DNA of 64,000 nucleotides from Granulicella pectinivorans (GTDB taxonomy: Bacteria > Acidobacteriota > Terriglobia > Terriglobales > Acidobacteriaceae): NCBI RefSeq assembly GCF_900114625.1, contig NZ_FOZL01000001.1, positions 930,001-994,000 on the forward strand, given 5' to 3'. Position 1 is the stretch's first letter, and each line of letters begins with the position of its first letter. This document shows, piece after piece, positions 33,613-43,132 of the stretch. The notes under the pieces were generated by a model. It worked only from the letters and a program-made list of their open reading frames with translations. It did not search any database and was not told the origin of the DNA. Position numbers and translations under genes: made by a program.

Positions 33613-33972
33613 AGGTCTGACCACAGGGCTTGAACGTGGTACGAAAGCGCACCGATTTCGGTGCACTTTTTCTTTATTCGTATCCTGGTGTTCTAAAGGA
33701 CTTATGGGTCGGCGATGCGAAAAAGCCAAGGTTTTACCAGAAGCATTTTGGACCGGTAAAACGTGGAGAAATGGATGGAAAACGTGGTCAGCATGTGGTG
33801 AAACGCGTGTTGGCGAAAAGTGGTCTGTTTTTGTTTCGGTAAACGCACGTTTTGGCGATTAGCGGATATGGGCGGGTGGTTGAGGCGGGACGATTCCCTT
33901 CGGGAATCAGTACAGGATCGAAAGGGCGATGCGTTTTCGGCATGGCAGAAGCCATGCCCTTCCGGTTGTTGC
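33610..33972 (+). repeat. Large non-coding repeat element, copy B
   Basis: About 360 bases matching copy A (12012-12385) in reverse orientation. It starts on the stop codon TAG of the preceding dehydrogenase gene and runs through a terminator hairpin, the GGTAAAACGTGG block, a 20-base identity (33816-33835), the palindrome GATTCCC/GGGAATC (33892-33908) within a 35-base identity (33890-33924), and a final GGCATGGC/GCCATGCC hairpin. Between blocks the copies differ by small insertions that break any common reading frame. Small open frames here (for example from 33630) are therefore not counted as genes. Confidence 0.85.
33649..33675 (+). terminator. Rho-independent terminator within element B
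   Basis: The stem GCACCG (33649-33654) pairs with CGGTGC (33659-33664) and is followed by ACTTTTTCTTT, 37 bases after the dehydrogenase stop codon. It is homologous to the accD terminator in copy A. Confidence 0.85.
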
Positions 33973-34025
33973 TGCGTAGGCGCTTGGGGGCCTTTTGGGT
34001 TGGTGCGCGAGTGGAGTGAAGGGTG

Positions 34026-35558
34026 TTATGCGCGTGCGCTCATCCTGGTCCAGACGAGGTAGACGGGGATGCCCATGAGGACGATGACGAGGCCGGGCCA
34101 GGTGTACTGGGGTTTGTAGAGGAGGAGGACGCCGCAGATGAAGAGGGCGGCCAGGATGTACAGCGCCGGGAGGATGGGGTAACCGATGGCGCGGTATGGG
34201 CGGGGGGCTTCGGGGCGGGTGCGGCGGAGGACGAAGAGGCTGGCGATGGTGAGGATGTAGAAGAGGAGTGCGGCGAAGATGGTGTAGTCGAGGAGCTGCC
34301 CGTAGGAACCGGACATGCAGAGGAAGATGGTCCATGCGCCCTGGATGAGGAGCGAGGCTACGGGGGTCTTGTATTTCGGGTGGAGCTTGCCGACGGCCTT
34401 GAAGAAGAGGCCGTCCTTGCTCATGGCGTAGTAGACGCGGGCTCCGGCGAGGGCCATGCCGTTGGTGCAGCCGAAGGTGGAGATGAGGATGGCTCCGGCC
34501 ATGAGGTAGGCACCGCTGGAGTGGAAGATCTGTTCGAGGACGGCGGTGGCGACGCGGTCTTCTGAGGCGTACTGGATGCCGCGGGCGAAGATGGTGGCTC
34601 CGTGGGGGTCGCCGTGGAGGGGCAGGACGGTGAGGTAGACGAAGTTGACGAGGATGTAGAGCAGCAGGACGGAGCCGGTGCCGAGGACGAGGGACAGGGG
34701 CAGGTTTCGGCTGGGGTTTTTGATCTCGCCGGCGGTGAAGGTGACGTTGTTCCAGGCGTCGGAGGAGAAGAGGGAGCCGACCTGGACGACGGCGAGGATG
34801 GTGAAGAAGCCGACCAGAACGGTTGGGCCGCCTACTCCTACGGTGATGGGGTGGAGGGACGAGAGGGAGGCGTTGGCCCAGAAGTTATGCCAGTGGGGGC
34901 CGAAGTTGGCGGCGATGGCCTGGGCGTTGTGGCCGAGGGTGAAGCCGAAGGCGAGGAGACCGAGGAGGGCCAGGACCTTGGCGGTGGTGAAGATGTTCTG
35001 GACGGTCGCGCCGGTTTTGACGCCGAAGATGTTGATGACCGTGACGGTGGCGACGACGAGGACGGCGACGAGGTTCTGGGTGTTGAGGCCCATCTCCATG
35101 TTGCCGACGACGATGGAGCCGATGGTGAGTGCGGGAATGTGGCCGAAGTGAAGGATCCAGTTTTGCGAACTGATTGTGGGAAAGAAGACGCCGAGGAATT
35201 TTCCGAAGGCGACGCCGACGGCGGCGATGGTTCCGGTCTGGATGACGAGGAAGAGGGTCCATCCGTAGAGGAAGCCCCACATGGGGCCGAGTGCCTCGCG
35301 GAGGTAGACGTACTGGCCGCCTGCCTGGGGCATCATGGCGGCCAGTTCGCCGTAGCTGAGGGCTCCGACGATGGTCATGAGGGCGGTGAGGATCCAGGCA
35401 CCGATGAGCAGGGCGGGGGAGTCGACGCCGCGTCCGATGTCGGCCGAGACGATGAAGATGCCGGAGCCGATCATGGAGCCCATGACGATGGCGGTGGCCG
35501 AGAAGAGGCCGAGACTCTTGATGAGCTGCTTGTCTGGAGCTTCGGGGGGCGTCTGCAT
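34026..35558 (-). CDS. APC-family amino-acid permease
   Basis: A 510-residue integral membrane protein with about 12 hydrophobic segments. The APC superfamily hallmark SATAIVMGSMIGSGIFIVS is at the start of helix 1, and YGELAAMMPQAGGQYVYLRE lies at helix 2-3. The C-terminus (PEAPRPYRAIGYPILPALYI) resembles LAT-type amino-acid exchangers and antiporters. It should import or exchange an amino acid across the inner membrane; the substrate is not evident. Start: ATG 35558 preceded by AAGCAGG; a TTG at 35582 with AAAGGAA upstream is an alternative that adds eight residues. It is convergent with the dehydrogenase gene, with element B between them. Confidence 0.9.
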   Translation of the reverse strand: MQTPPEAPDKQLIKSLGLFSATAIVMGSMIGSGIFIVSADIGRGVDSPALLIGAWILTALMTIVGALSYGELAAMMPQAGGQYVYLREALGPMWGFLYGWTLFLVIQTGTIAAVGVAFGKFLGVFFPTISSQNWILHFGHIPALTIGSIVVGNMEMGLNTQNLVAVLVVATVTVINIFGVKTGATVQNIFTTAKVLALLGLLAFGFTLGHNAQAIAANFGPHWHNFWANASLSSLHPITVGVGGPTVLVGFFTILAVVQVGSLFSSDAWNNVTFTAGEIKNPSRNLPLSLVLGTGSVLLLYILVNFVYLTVLPLHGDPHGATIFARGIQYASEDRVATAVLEQIFHSSGAYLMAGAILISTFGCTNGMALAGARVYYAMSKDGLFFKAVGKLHPKYKTPVASLLIQGAWTIFLCMSGSYGQLLDYTIFAALLFYILTIASLFVLRRTRPEAPRPYRAIGYPILPALYILAALFICGVLLLYKPQYTWPGLVIVLMGIPVYLVWTRMSARA

Positions 35559-35910
35559 GTCTGGGTGTGGCCTGCTTTCCAAGGATGGATGGTTCCTTTG
35601 TATACGAATGCGGGGATAGAGGTCGCGGATGAGGAGCCGATCCTCGAAGGACGCGCCCGATCGGGAGGGTGAGTTCGCCGGCCGGGCTTTCGCTCCGATG
35701 GGACGATCGATTGCTGTGCGCGATGTATTTCTCAGGGTTCGGCCTGCGCCGATACCGCCGTGTCGCTGTTGGAACAGGCGGCGTTTGCGGCTGCGTGAGG
35801 GCGATGCGGAACGGCAGGAGGGGCGCGACGATCCGTTCTGCTTTGTCGCCTGCGTTTTATGTGGTGGATTTCCTTTGATTTACGTAGGCGATTGGGCTTA
35901 GGCTTGGCTG
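35559..35910. other. Intergenic region between divergent genes, nothing recognised
   Basis: About 350 bases separate the permease and the c-di-GMP enzyme. I see no tRNA, riboswitch consensus or convincing open frame. Short open frames here lack ribosome-binding sites and family resemblance. It must hold the two divergent promoters. Confidence 0.4.
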
Positions 35911-38553
35911 GTGTTCTCCCCGCCGTCCAAGACGAAGTGGAAGCCTTTGGCTTTCGCCGGCATCGCCCTGCTTTTTATCGGGGCAGGCTGGCTTTTCTGG
36001 TTGGGTGGATTCAGCCAGATTGGCTCACAAGATTTCCTTCCGCATGGGAGCGATTTCTTATGGAATAAAGACCTTCTGACCCTGCATGTGGTGTCGGATA
36101 CGGTGATTTTTATTGCCTACCTGTCGATTGCGGCTACGCTGGCGCTGCTTGGGTACCGGGAACGACGGAAGATGCCGCTGGGCTGGCTGATAGTCGCCTT
36201 CGTCCTGTTTATTGTGGTGTGTGCGCTGACGCATGTGATGGACATTGTCGTCCTGTGGACGCCGCTGTACTGGCTGGCCGGTGACATCAAGCTGATGACG
36301 GCGGTGGCCTCGGTGGTGACTGCGGTGGCTTTGCCGTTCTTTCTTTCCGATGTGCGGAGCCTGCTGGACGCGGCTTTGCTCTCGCGGCAGAATGAGCGGC
36401 GTTTTCTGGCGGCTTCGAACTCCAGCCAGGATGCGTTCTACATTCTGGAGAGCGTGCGGGACGGGCAGGGCATTATCCGCAACTTCCGGTTTGTGTTCGT
36501 GAATCCGAATGGAGCGAAGCTGATGTCGGCGCGGAGCGGTGGCGCGCTGGAAGGGCAGATGCTGTTTCACAAGCTGCCGAAGGCGGTGTCGGCGGAGTTG
36601 CTGGAGGCGTACCGGCAGGTGGTGGAGCGCGGTGAGCCGACGGAGCAGGAGTTCCTGGTGGACACGCCGGAGGTGCAGGCGACGTGGCTGCACCAGAAGG
36701 TCGTGAAGCTGGACGACGGCATTGCGATTACGGCGACGAACATCAGCGCACGGAAAGAGGATGAGCTGAAGCTGGCGCGTCTGGCGAAGTTTACGCAGTC
36801 GATTATCGCGAGCTCGCCGTTTGCGACGATCGTGACGGATCTGGAAGGGACGATCCGGTCGATGAATCCGGCCGCGGAGCGGATGCTTTGGTACGAGAAG
36901 ACGGACCTGGTGGGACGCACCAGTCCGCTGGTGCTGCTGGATGAGCAGGCGGTGATGATGCGGGCCGCGCAGTTGACGGACGAGCTGCGGGAGACGGTGG
37001 AGCCGGGCATTGGTGTGTTGATGGCCAAGCCGCTGAAGGGTTTGATCGATGAGTCGGAGTGGAAGTTTATCCGCAAGGATGGTTCGCAGTTCGACGCGCA
37101 GTTGACGGTGAGCGCGATGACGGATCAGACGGGTGTGATCTCGGGTTTGATTCTGACGGCGTATGACATTACCGAGAGGAAGCGCACCGAGGACTACATC
37201 TCGCACCTGGCGCACCACGATGCGCTGACGGGTCTGCCGACGCGCACGTTATTCCATGACCGGCTGGGTGTGGCGCTGGCGAGGGCGGCGCGCAACCGGC
37301 GCAAGGTCGCGCTGCTGATGGTGGATCTGGACCACTTCAAGAAGGTGAACGACCTGTACGGGCACCATGTAGGGGATGAGCTTCTGATTCAGGTGGCGAA
37401 GCGGCTGCAGGGGTCGGTGCGCGGGTACGACACGGTGGCGCGCATGGGTGGCGATGAGTTCGTGGTGCTGCTGGACGATCTGCTGCATGTGGAGCAGGCG
37501 GAGGCGATTGCGGAGAAGCTGATTACGGCGCTGCATGCTCCGGTGCTGCTGGGAACGCAGTCGTTGCTGCCTGCGGCGAGTATTGGAATCTGCCTGTATC
37601 CGGACAGCGGCGAGACGGCGGAGGCTCTGCTGAAGAATGCAGATGCGGCGATGTACCAGATGAAGTCCGAGGGACGGAACGGCTACCAGACGTTCACGGA
37701 CGACATGGCTTCGGCTTCCACGCGCAAGCGGCAGTTGGAGGCGGGGCTGAACCATGCGCTGACGTTGAATGAGATGGAGTTGGTGTATCAGCCGCAGATC
37801 TCACTGAAGAGCGGCAGGGTGACGGGTGTGGAGGCTTTGCTGCGGTGGCGGAGCGGCAAGCTGGGACTGGTTGCGCCGAACGAGTTTATTCCGCTGGCCG
37901 AGGAGAGCGGGATGATCGTCCCGATCGGCGAGTGGGTGTTGAAGACGGCATGCCGCGAGGGGCGGGCGTTGCAGCTTGAGATGGGTCGCGCGCTGACGAT
38001 TGCGGTGAATATTTCGCCGCGTCAGTTCCAGCAGGATGCGTTGCCGAAGACGGTGCGCGAGACGCTGGAAGAGAATGAGCTGGACCCGGCTTCGCTGGAG
38101 CTGGAGATTACGGAGAACATCCTGGTGAGCGACTCTCCGAAGGCGATGACGATTCTGGAGAAGGTGCGTTCGCTGGGGGTGAGGGTGGCGATCGACGACT
38201 TCGGCACGGGTTTCTCGAGCATGTCGTACATTATGCGATTCCGGGTGGACCGGTTGAAGATCGACCAGTCGTTCGTGCGGGATATGGCGGTGAACGAGGA
38301 TAGCCTGGCGGTGACGTCGGCGGTGATTGCGCTGGCGGCTGGGCTGCATATTACGGTGGTTGCCGAAGGGGTGGAGTCGGAGGCGCATCGCGATCTGCTG
38401 GCGAGCAAGGGATGCGATGAGGCGCAGGGCTATTTTTACTCGGCGCCGGTGCCGATTGAGCGGATGCGCGAGCTGATCCGGGGGCTGGAGGTCTCGATCG
38501 AGAGCCTGGCCGGTGGGTTGGGTGGCGTTGGGGATGGGTTAGTGTTGGATTGA
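35911..38553 (+). CDS. Ethylene-receptor-like sensor, PAS-GGDEF-EAL c-di-GMP enzyme
   Basis: This 880-residue protein starts with GTG. Its N-terminal membrane part (about 15-150) has helices containing LHVVSDTVIFIAYLSI (Asp63), FIVVCALTHVMD (Cys104, His108) and YWLAGDIKLMTAVASVVTA. This is the ethylene-binding domain pattern of plant ETR1 and cyanobacterial relatives, where a Cys-x3-His pair holds copper. Two PAS-like domains follow (about 160-290 and 295-425), then GGDEF (about 430-595; intact MGGDEF near 513) and EAL (about 605-855; intact GVEALLRW, AIDDFGTGFSSM). Both catalytic signatures are kept, so it may make and break c-di-GMP. The sensor call rests on conserved residues, not on a profile search. 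Confidence 0.85.
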   Translation: MFSPPSKTKWKPLAFAGIALLFIGAGWLFWLGGFSQIGSQDFLPHGSDFLWNKDLLTLHVVSDTVIFIAYLSIAATLALLGYRERRKMPLGWLIVAFVLFIVVCALTHVMDIVVLWTPLYWLAGDIKLMTAVASVVTAVALPFFLSDVRSLLDAALLSRQNERRFLAASNSSQDAFYILESVRDGQGIIRNFRFVFVNPNGAKLMSARSGGALEGQMLFHKLPKAVSAELLEAYRQVVERGEPTEQEFLVDTPEVQATWLHQKVVKLDDGIAITATNISARKEDELKLARLAKFTQSIIASSPFATIVTDLEGTIRSMNPAAERMLWYEKTDLVGRTSPLVLLDEQAVMMRAAQLTDELRETVEPGIGVLMAKPLKGLIDESEWKFIRKDGSQFDAQLTVSAMTDQTGVISGLILTAYDITERKRTEDYISHLAHHDALTGLPTRTLFHDRLGVALARAARNRRKVALLMVDLDHFKKVNDLYGHHVGDELLIQVAKRLQGSVRGYDTVARMGGDEFVVLLDDLLHVEQAEAIAEKLITALHAPVLLGTQSLLPAASIGICLYPDSGETAEALLKNADAAMYQMKSEGRNGYQTFTDDMASASTRKRQLEAGLNHALTLNEMELVYQPQISLKSGRVTGVEALLRWRSGKLGLVAPNEFIPLAEESGMIVPIGEWVLKTACREGRALQLEMGRALTIAVNISPRQFQQDALPKTVRETLEENELDPASLELEITENILVSDSPKAMTILEKVRSLGVRVAIDDFGTGFSSMSYIMRFRVDRLKIDQSFVRDMAVNEDSLAVTSAVIALAAGLHITVVAEGVESEAHRDLLASKGCDEAQGYFYSAPVPIERMRELIRGLEVSIESLAGGLGGVGDGLVLD

Positions 38554-38568
38554 GTTTGTCCTGGAGGC

Positions 38569-39993
38569 GTGTTGGAACTACGGGTTGGTCTGTTTGGGAT
38601 TGGGTTGGCGGCGTACTGGGCGCAGTTCGAGGGGCTTGAGGAGCGGTTGCGCGGGTATGTGGGGGTGGTGGAGGAGAGGCTGCAGGGTCCGGGGCGGGCG
38701 ATCGTCAACCTGGGCATGGTGGACTCGGTGGACCGGGCGTATGCGGTGGCGCATGCGGCGCGGCGCGAGGATGTGGACCTGCTGGTGATCTATGTGACGA
38801 CGTATGCGCTGTCGTCGACGGTGCTGCCGATTGTGCGGCGGGCGGGGGTGCCGGTGATCGTGCTGAACGTGCAGCCGGAGGCCTCGCTGGACTATGCGCG
38901 GTTCAATGCACTGCCGGACCGGACGGCGATGACGGGGGAGTGGCTGGCGTATTGCTCGTCGTGCCCGGTGCCGGAGATGGCGAACGTGTTTCTGCGGGCG
39001 GGCATTCCGTTTCATGAGGTGACGGGTGTGCTGGAGGGGGATCCGGAGTGCTGGGATGAGGTGGAGGGATGGATGCGGGCGGCTGGGGTGGTGTCGACGC
39101 TGAGCCATCTGCGGCTGGGGCTGATGGGTCACTACTACAGCGGGATGCTGGACATTGCGACGGACCTGACGGCGTTGGCGAAGGTGTTCGGGACGCACCT
39201 GGAGATGCTGGAGGTGGATGAGCTTTCGGGGTTGCGTGGCGAGGTTTCGGATGAGGCGTTGAAGGCGCGCGTGGCTTTGTTCGGCGAGGTCTTCGATGTG
39301 CAGACGGATTGCTCTGCGTATGAGCTGGAGCGGGCGGCACGAACTTCGGTGGCGCTCGATGCGTTGGTCGAGCGGTATGGGCTGGGGGCGATGGCCTACT
39401 ATGCGATGGGCTCGGGCAATGCGGCGAACGAAGATACGATGAGCTCGATCATCCTGGGGACTTCGCTGCTGACGGCTCGTGGCGTGGCGGTGGCGGGTGA
39501 GTATGAGGTGAAGAACGTACTCGCGATGAAGATGATGGATGGGCTGGGCGCGGGGGGATCGTTCACGGAGTATTACGCGATCGACTTCAAGGACGATGTG
39601 GTGCTGATGGGGCACGACGGGCCGGGGCACATGGGGATCGCGGAGGGCAAGACGAAGGTGAGGCCGCTTGCGGTGTACCACGGCAAGGTGGGGAGTGGGC
39701 TTTCGGTGGAGATGAGTGTGAAGTCTGGGCCGTGCACGCTGCTGTCGGTTGTGGAATGTAGCAAGCATGGTTACAAATTGGTTTTTGCCGAGGGAGAGGT
39801 CGTTGCGGGGGAGACGATGGCGATCGGCAATACGAACAGCCGGTTCCGTTTCGCGGGTGGCGCGCGGCGGTTTGTGAAGGATTGGAATGCTCAGGGCCCG
39901 GCGCATCATTGTGCGGTGGGCGTGGGGCATGTGGGGGCGGAGCTGGAGAAGGTGGCTGCGCTGCTGGGGATCGATGGGGTGCGGGTGCGGTAG
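38569..39993 (+). CDS. L-fucose/L-arabinose isomerase-family protein
   Basis: A 474-residue cytosolic protein resembling the FucI/AraA sugar-isomerase superfamily: an N-terminal Rossmann-like part (LRVGLFGIGLAAYW, DLLVIYVTTYALSSTVLP), a middle with LGLMGHYYSGMLDI, and a C-terminal barrel with GHDGPGHMGIAEGKTK. Such enzymes convert aldoses to ketoses with a divalent metal. Many members of this subgroup have no known substrate. The start is GTG 38569 or TTG 38572; GGAGG at 38563-38567 fits TTG better. It begins 15 bases after the c-di-GMP gene and may be co-transcribed with it, which is an odd pairing. Confidence 0.75.
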   Translation: MLELRVGLFGIGLAAYWAQFEGLEERLRGYVGVVEERLQGPGRAIVNLGMVDSVDRAYAVAHAARREDVDLLVIYVTTYALSSTVLPIVRRAGVPVIVLNVQPEASLDYARFNALPDRTAMTGEWLAYCSSCPVPEMANVFLRAGIPFHEVTGVLEGDPECWDEVEGWMRAAGVVSTLSHLRLGLMGHYYSGMLDIATDLTALAKVFGTHLEMLEVDELSGLRGEVSDEALKARVALFGEVFDVQTDCSAYELERAARTSVALDALVERYGLGAMAYYAMGSGNAANEDTMSSIILGTSLLTARGVAVAGEYEVKNVLAMKMMDGLGAGGSFTEYYAIDFKDDVVLMGHDGPGHMGIAEGKTKVRPLAVYHGKVGSGLSVEMSVKSGPCTLLSVVECSKHGYKLVFAEGEVVAGETMAIGNTNSRFRFAGGARRFVKDWNAQGPAHHCAVGVGHVGAELEKVAALLGIDGVRVR

Positions 39994-40160
39994 GGGTCGC
40001 GCTGAATACCGGACGTTCATCGTATTGAAATGCCCAAGATGACGTATTTGTCAGAATCTGTTCAATAGCCCTTAACACTCCTCTCACGGGGCCGTCACAG
40101 AGCGCGGCTAAGGTCTGAGCTATCGCTGTCATCGCTCAGTCTGTTTCCCGGAGGAAACAC

Positions 40161-42944
40161 TTGTCCTATTCTGTCCTTTCCCGGATTTCGCGCGCCTTTT
40201 TGCTGGGTGGCGCTCTTTGTAGTTTGTCCTCATTGCCTGTTTTTTCTCCTGCCGCGGTGGCGCAGGTCGCGGGCGGCGCAACCATCACGGGTTCGGTGAT
40301 GGATAGCAAGGGCGGTCTGCTGGTGAAGGCCAGCATTGCGGTTCGGAGCGAGGCTACGGGCAAGACGATGAACGTCGTGACCGATGCGACCGGACATTTT
40401 ACGCTGACCGGCCTTGCGGCCGGGACGTATAACCTGCAGGCGACGGCACCGGGGTTCGGCACGACGCTGAAGGGTGTTCGCGTGACGGACGGCGGCACGA
40501 TGGATGTGGCGCTGACGTTGACGATCGGGGATCTGACGCAGCAGGTGACGGTGGAGGCGAACGCGCAGGGCTCGGTTGCGGCGGCGCTGGCTCCGATGGA
40601 TGCGCTGCTGGAGGCGACTTCGGCGCGGACGGAGATTACGTCGCAGTTCATTCAGAACTTTACGGCTCCGACGGCCGACTATGGCGAGACGGTGCAGATG
40701 GCTCCGGGGACGTTTACGACCAATGGCAACGGGGTTGGGCTGGGGCAGTCGAAGACGTACTTCCGCGGCTTCTCGGATGGCAGCTACGACATCGACTTCG
40801 ATGGGATTCCGTTCTACGACACGAACTCGCCGACGCATCACTCGTGGGCGTTCTTTCCGTCGCAGTGGCTGGGTGGGGTGGACTTCGACCGCAGCCCGGG
40901 CACGGCTTCGACGATCGGGCCTACGCCGTTCGGCGGTTCGATCCACCTGCTTTCGAAGGAGGTTTCGCCGGTGCAGAATCTGCGCGGCGGGGTCTCGTAT
41001 GGATCGTTCAACACGATGCTGATCGATGGACAGTACGACTCGGGGATGATGCTGAACCGGAAGTTCGCGTTTGAAGCGGATGTGCATCACATGTCGTCGG
41101 ACGGGTACCAGACGTTCAACTTCCAGAATCGCTCGGCCGGGTCGATCAAGGCGCAGTACAAGATCTCCGATAAGACGATGCTGACGGGCTTTGCCGGTGT
41201 GGTGTTCCTGGATGCGAATACGCCTGGGTTCAATGCGACGCGCTGCCAGATCTATGGCGTGCAGACGGGGTATACCTGCACGGGCACGCTGGCTCCGTTC
41301 GCGGGGTCGGGGCTGAACTTTTACCTGACCGACAACTCGGATCCGAACAACTATCTGAACTACGGGTACAACAAGTACCATGTGCCGACGGACTTCGAGT
41401 ATGTGGGACTGCGCAAGGAGATGGGCCACGGGTTCCGGCTCGACTTCAAGGGCTACACGTACAACTATGACAACTCCGAGGTCTTCACCAACGCGACGCC
41501 GATCACCGAGGCGACGACGATCAACGGCTCGAAGACGTATAACGGCCTGACGATTCAGCCTTGCAACGTGCCGGTGACGACGTCGAGCAAGAAGACGGGT
41601 ATCTCGGTGACGGCGCTGCCGTGCGGTGTGGACAAGTACAACAGCTATCGCAAGTATGGCGAGACGGCGACGGTGAGCCAGGTGTCGAAGTTCGGCGTGG
41701 CGCGGTTTGGCATGTGGTACGAGTGGGCGAAGACGAATCGTCACCAGATTCCGAGCGATCCTTTGACGAACTACACGGACCAGGCTGTGCCGAGCTTCTC
41801 GGAGTTCTTCTGGACGAACTCGTTCCAGCCGTTCGGCGAGTATGAGTTCCATGTGACGCCGAAGCTGAGTGTGACGGCGGGAACGAAGTTTGCGTACTAC
41901 ACGATCGACCTGAAGCAGCTTGCGGATACGGGCAAGACGATCGGCAATCTCTGCTCGCTGACGACTCCGGTGGTGTGCGCTCCGTTCAAACGCAACAACG
42001 GCAGCTATAGCGCGTGGCTGCCTTCGCTGGATGGGAACTACCGGCTGCGGAGCAACTGGTCGGCCTACGGGCAGGTTGCGACCGGGAGCGTGGTGCCGCC
42101 GAGCAACGTGTACGACTACTACCAGACGCCGACGAAGGCCGTTCCGAATCCCGGGCTGCTGACGCCGCCGAAGCAGCAGCGCTCGACGACGTACCAGGTG
42201 GGTACTGTGTTGAAGCTGAAGCGGGTGACGTTCGATGCGGACTTTTACCATATCCGGTTTCAGAACAGCTACTCATCGACGACGGATTTGACGACGAGCG
42301 AGCAGGTGTTCTTTCTGCAGCCGGCTTCGATCACGAAGGGCTTCGAGGCGGAGAGCAACATTTACATCGCCAAGGGTCTGAGCGCTTATCTGAATGCGAG
42401 CGTGGGACGCGCGACGTACACGGGCAACATCTATCAGTCCTGCGTATCGGGGGCGCCGGGTTGCACGAGCACGACGCCGGTGCTGACTCAGAGCGCGCCT
42501 TCCGGTCTTTGGGTGGCGCAGGCGCCGTCCGATGTGGAGACCGAGGGCGTGACGTACCAGCGGAAGGCCTGGGATCTGGGCGTGTTCAACAAGCGGGTGG
42601 GACGTCAGTATGTCGATAACGGTTCGTACCATAACCAGTCGCAGATCGATCCGTTCAGCCTGACGAACCTGTTCTTCAACTACACGATCCGCAGCGGTTC
42701 GCGTTTCGACCAGACGAAGATCCGGGTGAGCTTCAATAACGTGTTCGACAACCACAACCTGACGGGGAACACGCTGGCAGGCTCGACGGTGGCGGCTCCT
42801 GTGATTGCGGCGAACGGGACGACGTATGCGGATGCGTTCAACACGGCTGGTCCGACGGCTCCGAACGGCGGCGACAATGTGAGTCTGCTGGCGGGCCGCA
42901 GCGTGATGCTGTCGGTGACGTTTGGACTTTCGCCAAAGCGCTAA
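40161..42944 (+). CDS. TonB-dependent receptor with CarboxypepD-reg domain (4)
   Basis: A 927-residue outer-membrane receptor. It starts at TTG 40161 with GGAGG six bases before. It has a signal peptide ending ...AAVAQ, a regulatory domain (about 40-125, ATITGSVMDSKGGLLVKASI), a plug (about 140-260, with FRGFSDGSYDIDFDGIPFYD and GTASTIGPTPFGGSIHLLSK) and a barrel. It is shorter and of a different subgroup from the other four, more like classical siderophore/small-ligand receptors in the plug. It ends LSVTFGLSPKR rather than in Phe, so the usual terminal aromatic signal is displaced by four residues. A terminator follows. Confidence 0.9.
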   Translation: MSYSVLSRISRAFLLGGALCSLSSLPVFSPAAVAQVAGGATITGSVMDSKGGLLVKASIAVRSEATGKTMNVVTDATGHFTLTGLAAGTYNLQATAPGFGTTLKGVRVTDGGTMDVALTLTIGDLTQQVTVEANAQGSVAAALAPMDALLEATSARTEITSQFIQNFTAPTADYGETVQMAPGTFTTNGNGVGLGQSKTYFRGFSDGSYDIDFDGIPFYDTNSPTHHSWAFFPSQWLGGVDFDRSPGTASTIGPTPFGGSIHLLSKEVSPVQNLRGGVSYGSFNTMLIDGQYDSGMMLNRKFAFEADVHHMSSDGYQTFNFQNRSAGSIKAQYKISDKTMLTGFAGVVFLDANTPGFNATRCQIYGVQTGYTCTGTLAPFAGSGLNFYLTDNSDPNNYLNYGYNKYHVPTDFEYVGLRKEMGHGFRLDFKGYTYNYDNSEVFTNATPITEATTINGSKTYNGLTIQPCNVPVTTSSKKTGISVTALPCGVDKYNSYRKYGETATVSQVSKFGVARFGMWYEWAKTNRHQIPSDPLTNYTDQAVPSFSEFFWTNSFQPFGEYEFHVTPKLSVTAGTKFAYYTIDLKQLADTGKTIGNLCSLTTPVVCAPFKRNNGSYSAWLPSLDGNYRLRSNWSAYGQVATGSVVPPSNVYDYYQTPTKAVPNPGLLTPPKQQRSTTYQVGTVLKLKRVTFDADFYHIRFQNSYSSTTDLTTSEQVFFLQPASITKGFEAESNIYIAKGLSAYLNASVGRATYTGNIYQSCVSGAPGCTSTTPVLTQSAPSGLWVAQAPSDVETEGVTYQRKAWDLGVFNKRVGRQYVDNGSYHNQSQIDPFSLTNLFFNYTIRSGSRFDQTKIRVSFNNVFDNHNLTGNTLAGSTVAAPVIAANGTTYADAFNTAGPTAPNGGDNVSLLAGRSVMLSVTFGLSPKR

Positions 42945-42962
42945 CCGGCGTTTTGAGGCGGA

Positions 42963-42999
42963 CGCCCCGGGCACCTCATGGGTGCCTGGGGCGGTTTTA
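42963..42999 (+). terminator. Rho-independent terminator of TonB receptor 4
   Basis: The stem CGCCCCGGGCACC (42963-42975) pairs with GGTGCCTGGGGCG (42981-42993, one G-T pair), followed by GTTTTA. Confidence 0.82.
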
Positions 43000-43132
43000 C
43001 GAGAGGAGCAGGATGAAGCGATTGCATGGGGTGTTGTGGACGTCTGTGGCGTAGGAGCTGGTAGGTGCGTCTAAGGAGGGACACCCGATGGTGGCTGGTC
43101 GGGTAGTATCTTGCTCAGGCGGATTGCTGCGG

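Noticed and set aside
33630..33842. Small open frames in element B and its counterpart in element A (12028-12354)
   Set aside because: The two copies share peptide fragments such as EKWSVFV, but small insertions put the middle parts in different frames, so conservation is not at protein level.
38578..40020. A 480-codon minus-strand frame
   Set aside because: Opposite the sugar-isomerase-like gene; Arg/His/Pro-rich without any family pattern.
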